64,000 nt of DNA from Apostichopus japonicus (Eukaryota > Echinodermata > Holothuroidea > Aspidochirotida > Stichopodidae): assembly GCF_037975245.1 (NCBI RefSeq), contig NC_092562.1, positions 7,479,001 to 7,543,000 of the forward strand. The letters are read 5' to 3'. Numbering within the stretch: the stretch's first letter is position 1; each line of letters starts with the position of its first letter. A program made the translations under genes and the position numbers. A model generated the notes under the pieces. The model ran no database searches, was not told the origin of the DNA, and worked only from the letters and a program-made list of their open reading frames with translations. Of this stretch, positions 56,065-64,000 are shown one piece after another.

Positions 56065-57846
56065 CCCAATCAATTGATCGTTACCGCACATTCGATTGAT
56101 CGGTACCGAAAGTTCGAGTGATCGGTACCGCACATTCGATTGTTGGGTTCCGCACTTTCCATTGATCGGTACCGCACATTCGATTGATCGATACCGCACA
56201 TTCGATTTATCGGTACCGCACATTCGATTGATCGGTACCGAACATTCGATTGATCGGTACCGCACATTCGATTGATCGGTACCGCACATTCGATTGATCG
56301 GTACCGAACATTCGATTGATCGGTGTCGCACATTCGATTCATAGGTACCGCACATTCGATTTATCGGTACCGCACATTCGATTGATCGGTACCGCACATT
56401 CGATTTATCGGTACCGCACATTCGATTGATCACTACCGCACATTCGATTGATCGGTACCGCACATTCGATTTATCGATACCGCACTTTCGAATGATCGGT
56501 ACTGCACATTCGAATGATCGGTACCGCACATTCGATTTATCGATACCGCACATTCGAATGATCGGTACTGCACATTCGAATGATCGGTACCGCACATTCG
56601 ATTGATCGGTACCGCATATTCGATTTATAGGTACCGCACATTCATTTTATCGGTACCGCACATTCGATTGGTCGGTACCGCACATTAGATTGTTCGGTAC
56701 CGCACATTCGATTTATCGGTACCGCACAATCGATTGATCGGTACCGCACATTCGATTGATCGATACCGCACATTCGATTGATCGGTACCGCACATTCGAT
56801 TGATCACTACCGCACATTCGATTTATCGGTCCCGCACTTTCGATTGATCGATACCGCACATTGGATTGATCGGTACCGAAAGTTCGAGTGATCGGTACCG
56901 CACATTCGAATGATCGGTACCGCACTTTCGATTGATCGGTACCGCACTTTCGATTGATCGATACCGCACATTCGAATGATCGGTACCGCACATTCGAATG
57001 ATCGGTACCGCACATTCGATTGATCGGTACCGCACATTCGAATGATCGGTACCGCACATTCGATTTATCGGTACCGCACATTCGATTGATCACTACCGCA
57101 CATTCGATTGTTCGGAACCGCACTTTCGATTGATCGATACCGCACTTTCGATTGATCGATACCGCACATTCGATTGATCGGTACTGCACATTCATTTTAT
57201 CTGTTCCGCACCTTCGATTGATCGGTACCACACATTCGATTTATCGGTACCGCACATTCGATTTATCGGAACCGCACAATCGATTTATCGGTACCGCACA
57301 TTCGATTTATCGGTACCGCCCAATCAATTGATCGTTACCGCACATTCGATTGATCGGTACCGAAAGTTCGAGTGATCGGTACCGCACATTCGATTGTTCG
57401 GTACCGCACTTTCCATTGATCGGTACCGCACATTCGATTGATCGATACCGCACATTCGATTTATCGGTACCGCACATTCGATTGATCGGTACCGAACATT
57501 CGATTGATCGGTACCGCACATTCGATTGATCGGTACCGCACATTCGATTGATCGGTACCGAACATTCGATTGATCGGTGTCGCACATTCGATTCATAGGT
57601 ACCGCACATTCGATTTATCGGTACCGAACATTCGATTTATCGGTACCGAACTTTCGATTTATCGGTACCGCACATTCGATTGATCACTACCGCACATTCG
57701 ATTGATCTGTACCGCACATTCGATTGATCGATACTGCACATTCGAATAATCGGTACTGCACATTCGAATGATCGGTACGGCACATTCGATTAATCGGTAC
57801 CGCACAATCGATTGATCGGTACCGCACATTCGATTTATCGGTACCG
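56065..57846 (+). repeat. 1.7-kb subunit a of 9-kb copy 2 (1,782 bp)
   Basis: Counterpart of 47,026-48,851, shorter by two monomers lost near 56,920. Confidence 0.82.
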
Positions 57847-59584
57847 CCCAATCAATTGATCGTTACCGCACATTCGATTGATCGGTACCGAAAGTTCGAG
57901 TGATCGGTACCGCACATTCGATTGTTCGGTACCGCACTTTCCATTGATCGGTACCGCACATTCGATTGATCGATACCGCACATTCGATTGATCGGTACCG
58001 CACATTCGATTGATCGGTACCGAACATTCGATTGATCGGTACCGCACATTCGATTGATCGGTACCGCACATTCGATTGATCGGTACCGAACATTCGATTG
58101 ATCGGTGTCGCACATTCGATTCATAGGTACCGCACATTCGATTTATCGGTACCGCACATTCGATTGATCGGTACCGCACATTCGATTTATCGGTACCGCA
58201 CATTCGATTGATCACTACCGCACATTCGATTGATCGGTACCGCACATTCGATTTATCGATACCGCACATTCGAATGATCGGTACTGCACATTCGAATGAT
58301 CGGTACCGCATATTCGATTTATAGGTACCGCACATTCATTTTATCGGTACCGCACATTCGATTGGTCGGTACCGCACATTAGATTGTTCGGTACCGCACA
58401 TTCGATTTATCGGTACCGCACAATCGATTGATCGGTACCGCACATTCGATTGATCGATACCGCACATTCGATTGATCGGTACCGCACATTCGATTGATCA
58501 CTACCGCACATTCGATTTATCGGTCCCGCACTTTCGATTGATCGATACCGCACATTGGATTGATCGGTACCGAAAGTTCGAGTGATCGGTACCGCACATT
58601 CGAATGATCGGTACCGCATATTCGATTTATCGGTACCGCACATTCGATTTATCGGTACCGCACTTTCGATTGATCGGTACCGCACTTTCGATTGATCGAT
58701 ACCGCACATTCGAATGATCGGTACCGCACATTCGAATGATCGGTACCGCACATTCGATTGATCGGTACCGCACATTCGAATGATCGGTACCGCACATTCG
58801 ATTTATCGGTACCGCACATTCGATTGATCACTACCGCACATTCGATTGTTCGGAACCGCACTTTCGATTGATCGATACCGCACTTTCGATTGATCGATAC
58901 CGCACATTCGATTGATCGGTACTGCACATTCATTTTATCTGTTCCGCACCTTCGATTGATCGGTACCACACATTCGATTTATCGGTACCGCACATTCGAT
59001 TTATCGGTACCGCACAATCGATTTATCGGTACCGCACATTCGATTTATCGGTACCGCCCAATCAATTGATCGTTACCGCACATTCGATTGATCGGTACCG
59101 AAAGTTCGAGTGATCGGTACCGCACATTCGATTGTTCGGTACCGCACTTTCCATTGATCGGTACCGCACATTCGATTGATCGATACCGCACATTCGATTT
59201 ATCGGTACCGCACATTCGATTGATCGGTACCGAACATTCGATTGATCGGTACCGCACATTCGATTGATCGGTACCGCACATTCGATTGATCGGTACCGAA
59301 CATTCGATTGATCGGTGTCGCACATTCGATTCATAGGTACCGCACATTCGATTTATCGGTACCGAACATTCGATTTATCGGTACCGAACTTTCGATTTAT
59401 CGGTACCGCACATTCGATTGATCACTACCGCACATTCGATTGATCTGTACCGCACATTCGATTGATCGATACTGCACATTCGAATAATCGGTACTGCACA
59501 TTCGAATGATCGGTACGGCACATTCGATTAATCGGTACCGCACAATCGATTGATCGGTACCGCACATTCGATTTATCGGTACCG
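57847..59584 (+). repeat. 1.7-kb subunit b of 9-kb copy 2 (1,738 bp)
   Basis: Counterpart of 48,852-50,589 at an offset of 8,995, the same length to the base. Confidence 0.85.
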
Positions 59585-61498
59585 CCCAATCAATTGATCG
59601 TTACCGCACATTCGATTGATCGGTACCGAAAGTTCGAGTGATCGGTACCGCACATTCGATTGTTCGGTACCGCACTTTCCATTGATCGGTACCGCACATT
59701 CGATTGATCGATACCGCACATTCGATTGATCGGTACCGCACATTCGATTGATCGGTACCGAACATTCGATTGATCGGTACCGCACATTCGATTGATCGGT
59801 ACCGCACATTCGATTGATCGGTACCGAACATTCGATTGATCGGTGTCGCACATTCGATTCATAGGTACCGCACATTCGATTGATCGGTACCGCACATTCG
59901 ATTGATCGGTACCGCACATTCGATTTATCGGTACCGCACATTCGATTGATCACTACCGCACATTCGATTGATCGGTACCGCACATTCGATTTATCGATAC
60001 CGCACATTCGAATGATCGGTACTGCACATTCGAATGATCGGTACCGCACATTCGATTTATCGATACCGCACATTCGAATGATCGGTACTGCACATTCGAA
60101 TGATCGGTACCGCACATTCGATTTATCGGTACCGCATATTCGATTTATAGGTACCGCACATTCATTTTATCGGTACCGCACATTCGATTGGTCGGTACCG
60201 CACATTAGATTGTTCGGTACCGCACATTCGATTTATCGGTACCGCACAATCGATTGATCGGTACCGCACATTCGATTGATCGGTACCGCACATTCGAATG
60301 ATCGGTACCGCACATTCGATTGATCACTACCGCACATTCGATTTATCGGTACCGCACTTTCGATTGATCGATACCGCACATTCGATTGATCGATACCGCA
60401 CATTCGATTGATCGGTACCGCACATTCGAATGATCGGTACCGCATATTCGATTTATCGGTACCGCACATTCGATTTATCGGTACCGCACTTTCGATTGAT
60501 CGGTACCGCACTTTCGATTGATCGATACCGCACATTCGAATGATCGGTACCGCACATTCGAATGATCGGTACCGCACATTCGATTGATCGGTACCGCACA
60601 TTCGAATGATCGGTACCGCACATTCGATTTATCGGTACCGCACATTCGATTGATCACTACCGCACATTCGATTGTTCGGAACCGCACTTTCGATTGATCG
60701 ATACCGCACTTTCGATTGATCGATACCGCACATTCGATTTATCGGTACCGCACATTCGATTGATCACTACCGCACATTCGATTGTTCGGTACCGCACTTT
60801 CGATTGATCGATACCGCACTTTCGATTGATCGATACCGCACATTCGATTGATCGGTACCGCACATTCGAATGATCGGTCCCGCACATTCGATTGATCACT
60901 ACCGCACATTCGATTTATCGGTACCGCACTTTCGATTGATCGATACCGCACATTCGATTGATCGATACCGCATATTCGATTGATCGGTACCGCACATTCG
61001 ATTTATCGGTACCGCCCAATCAATTGATCGTTACCGCACATTGGATTGATCGGTACCGAAAGTTCGAGTGATCGGTACCGCACATTCGATTGTTCGGTAC
61101 CGCACTTTCCATTTATCGGTACCGCACATTCGAATGATTGGTACCGCACATTCGATTTATCGGTACCGCACATTCGATTGATCGGTACCGAACATTCGAA
61201 TGATCGTTACCACACGTTCGAACGATCGGTACCGCACATTCGATTGATCGATACCGCACATTCGATTGATCGGTACGGCACATTCGAATGATCGGTACCG
61301 AACATTCGATTTATCGGTACCGCACATTCGATTTATCGGTACAGCACATTCGACTGATCGGTACTGCACATTCATTTTATCTGTTCCGCACATTCGATTG
61401 ATCGGTACCACACATTCGATTTATCGGTACCGCACATTCGACTTATCGGTACCGCACAATCGATTAATCGGTACCGCACATTCGATTTATCGGTACCG
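59585..61498 (+). repeat. 1.7-kb subunit c of 9-kb copy 2, expanded
   Basis: Counterpart of 50,590-52,195. It is longer by about 308 bp (14 monomers), partly because of a repeated GATCACTACC segment near 60,650-60,900, and has an additional CCCAATCAATTG marker at 61,015. Confidence 0.75.
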
Positions 61499-61999
61499 CC
61501 CAATCAATTGATCGTTACCGCACATTCGATTGATCGGTACCGAAAATTCGAGTGATCGGTACCGCACATTCGATTGTTCGGTACCGCACTTTCCATTGAT
61601 CGGTACCGCACATTCGATTGATCGATACCGCACATTCGATTTATCGGTACCGCACATTCGATTGATCGGTACCGAACATTCGATTGATCGGTACCGCACA
61701 TTCGATTGATCGGTACCGCACATTCGATTGATCGGTACCGAACATTCGATTGATCGGTGTCGCACATTCGATTCATAGGTACCGCACATTCGATTTATCG
61801 GTACCGCACATTCGATTTATCGGTACTGCACTTTCGATTTATCGGTATCGCACATTCGATTCATAGGTACCGCACATTCGATTGATCGGTACCGCACATT
61901 CGATTGATCGATACCGCACATTCGATTGATCGGTACCGAACATTCGATTGATCGGTGTCGCACATTCGATTCATAGGTACCGCACATTCGATTTATCGG

Positions 62000-64000
62000 T
62001 ACCGCACATTCGATTGATCACTACCGCACATTCGATTGATCTGTACCGCACATTCGATTGATCGATACTGCACATTCGAATAATCGGTACTGCACATTCG
62101 AATGATCGGTACGGCACATTCGATTAATCGGTACCGCACAATCGATTTATCGGTACCGCACATTCGATTTATCGGTACCGCACATTCGATTGATAGGTAC
62201 CGCACATTCATTTTATCTGTACCGCACCTTCGATTGATCGGTACCACACATTCGATTTATCGGTACCGCACATTCGATTTATAGGTACCGCACAATCGAT
62301 TTATCGGTACCGCACATTCGATTTATCGGTACCGCACAATCGATTGATCGGTTCCGCACATTCCATTTATCGGTACCGCACATTCGATTGATCGGTACCG
62401 CACATTCGATTGATCACTACCGCACATTAGATTGTTCGGTACCGCACATTCGATTTATCGGTACCGCACAATCGATTGATCGGTACCGCACATTCGATTG
62501 ATCGGTACCGCACATTCGAATGATCGGTACCGCACATTCGATTGATCACTACCGCACATTCGATTTATCGGTACCGCACTTTCGATTGATCGATACCGCA
62601 CATTCGATTGATCGATACCGCACATTCGATTGATCGGTACCGCACATTCGAATGATCGATACCGCACATTCGATTTATCGGTACCGCACATTCGATTTAT
62701 CGGTACCGCACTTTCGATTGATCGGTACCGCACTTTCGATTGATCGATACCGCACATTCGAATGATCGGTACCGCACATTCGAATGATCGGTACCGCACA
62801 TTCGATTGATCGGTACCGCACATTCGAATGATCGGTACCGCACATTCGATTTATCGGTACCGCACATTCGATTGATCACTACCGCACATTCGATTGTTCG
62901 GTACCGCACTTTCGATTGATCGATACCGCACTTTCGATTGATCGATACCGCACATTCGATTGATCGGTACCGCACATTCGAATGATCGGTCCCGCACATT
63001 CGATTGATCACTACCGCACATTCGATTTATCGGTACCGCACTTTCGATTGATCGATACCGCACATTCGATTGATCGATACCGCATATTCGATTGATCGGT
63101 ACCGCACATTCGAATGATCGGTACCGCACATTCGATTTATCGGTACCGCACATTCGATTTATCGGTACCGCACATTCGATTGATCGGTATCGCTTATTCA
63201 TTTTATCTGTACCGCACCTTCGATTGATCGGTACCACATATTCGATTTATCGGTACCGCACATTCGATTTATCGGTACCGCACAATCGATTTATCGGTAC
63301 CGCACATTCGATTTATCGGTACCGCACAATCGATTGATCGGTACCGCACATTCGATTGATCGGTACCGAAAGTTCGAGTGATCGGTACCGCACAATCGAT
63401 TGATCGGTACCGAACGTTCGAGTGATCGGTACCGCACATTCGATTGTTCGGTACCGCACTTTCGATTGATCGGTACCGCACATTCGATTGATCGATACCG
63501 CACATTCGAATGATCGGTACTGCACATTCGAATGATCGGTACCGCACATTCATTTGATCTGTACCGCACCTTCGATCGATCGGAACAGCACATTCGATTT
63601 ATCGGTATTGCACATTAGATTTATAGGTACCGCACAATCGATTTATCGGTACCGCACATTCGATTGATCGGTACCGAAGATTCGAATGATCGTTACCACA
63701 CGTTCGAATGATCGGTACCGAACATTCGATTAATCGATACCGCACATTCGATTGATCGGTACGGCACATTCGAATGATCGGTACCGCACATTCGATTGAT
63801 CGGTACCGAACATTCGATTGATCGGTACAGCACATTCGATTGATCGGTACCGCACATTCGATTGATCGGTACCGCACATTCGAATGATCGGTACCGCACA
63901 TTCGATTGATCACTACCGCACATTCGATTTATCGGTACCGCACTTTCGATTGATCGATACCGCACATTCGATTGATCGATACCGCATATTCGATTGATCG
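62000..64000 (+). repeat. Start of a third right-domain unit, cut by the window end
   Basis: From 62,000 the sequence matches 52,697 and 43,570 (62,102 with 52,799 with 43,672). After about 62,550 it follows the order seen at 32,200-33,600 instead (offset 30,331, 1,379 monomers minus the seven single-base deletions between). It is thus a chimera of the right and middle domains. Confidence 0.8.

Larger units (their letters stand above)
44718..61514 (+). repeat. CCCAATCAATTG marker monomer, 15 copies
   Basis: The variant CCCAATCAATTGATCG occurs at 44718, 47026, 48324, 48852, 50062, 50590, 52196, 53735, 56065, 57319, 57847, 59057, 59585, 61015 and 61499. It is usually followed by GTTACC and, one monomer later, by CCGAAAGTTCGAGTG. 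I did not find it left of 44,718, so it tags the right domain. Confidence 0.88.
52697..61999 (+). repeat. 9-kb higher-order unit, copy 2
   Basis: Direct tandem partner of 43,570-52,696. It is 176 bases (8 monomers) longer, owing to gains and losses of whole monomers. It shares the single-base deletions of copy 1 at TCGTACC and CGATTATCGG (see those entries). Confidence 0.88.
1..64000 (+). repeat. 22-bp satellite DNA array, about 2,910 head-to-tail monomers
   Basis: The sequence repeats every 22 bases from end to end. The consensus monomer is ATTCGATTGATC (positions 1-12) followed by GGTACCGCAC (positions 13-22), 50% G+C, with CpG at positions 4-5, 12-13 and 18-19. The GGTACC core starts at bases congruent to 13 modulo 22 at the left end and 2 modulo 22 at the right end, and every intermediate shift can be assigned to a specific small event. 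Common variants are T2>A (creates ATCGAT), T7>A, G9>T, G9>A, G13G14>AC, G14>A, G14>T, C18>T, C18>A and C20>A. There is no interruption by unique DNA, transposon or microsatellite. By family behaviour this is tandem satellite DNA, probably heterochromatic. The orientation given is that of the consensus as written; the strand choice is arbitrary. Confidence 0.98.

Noticed and set aside
1-64000. CRISPR array
   Set aside because: There are no unique spacers between conserved repeats. The repeat is continuous with a 22-bp period, and no cas genes are present.
1-64000. Telomeric repeat, rDNA, tRNA or transposon fragments
   Set aside because: No TTAGGG-like or related short G-rich repeat, no terminal inverted or long terminal repeat, and no RNA-like sequence was seen. 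The only inverted segments are two satellite monomers long.
1-64000. GATC and GGTACC in every monomer as methylation or restriction-related signals
   Set aside because: They are simply part of the monomer consensus. No modification or restriction gene is present, and nothing shows they are selected as such sites.
1-64000. Promoters, terminators or polyadenylation signals
   Set aside because: No motif stands out from the repeat background, and any match would recur thousands of times with the monomer.

Overview
The whole window is one satellite DNA array. I see no unique sequence, gene, RNA gene, transposon or CRISPR array. The basic unit is a 22-bp monomer: positions 1-12 ATTCGATTGATC, positions 13-22 GGTACCGCAC (bases 1-22 of the window show it with no change in the first 12 positions and the GGTACC core). 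About 2,910 monomers run head to tail from the first base to the last. Sixty-four kilobases without a gene, with nested higher-order repeats (HORs), point to a eukaryotic nuclear chromosome, probably constitutive heterochromatin such as a centromeric, pericentromeric or subtelomeric block. I do not recognise the monomer and cannot name the species or kingdom from the sequence.

Monomers differ by substitutions at a few favoured positions: T2>A, T7>A, G9>T or A, G14>A, C18>T or A and C20>A, plus some multi-substitution subtypes such as GTTCGAGTGATC and CTTCGATCGATC. These subtypes recur in a fixed order, roughly a 10- to 13-monomer cycle (220-286 bp). That cycle has been copied in larger blocks: 198, 352, 396, 418, 440, 836, about 1,738, 1,884, 2,310, 2,706, 5,516 and about 9,100-9,300 bp.

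Layout: 1-4,894 is a mosaic with a 440-bp tandem HOR. 4,895-6,566 is an 836-bp tandem pair. About 6,567-29,422 holds a marker block (GGAACAAAACATTCG), all seven inverted monomer pairs, and a 5.5-kb block present twice (9,541-15,056 and 18,121-23,636). 29,423-43,735 is built from a 2.4-kb block and a 2,706-bp tandem pair. 43,570 to the end is a tandem array of 9-kb units with internal 1.74-kb subunits, marked by a monomer beginning CCCAATCAATTG that is absent from the first 44.7 kb.

Following the GGTACC core across the window, the 22-bp register is broken at only 17 places that I could find. These trace to about five independent mutations, the rest being copies. Both strands carry many short open frames, the longest 210 codons. 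All are by-products of the repeat (three monomers are 66 nt, or 22 codons), so I call no coding sequence. Coordinates of repeat blocks are by eye and good to about one monomer.
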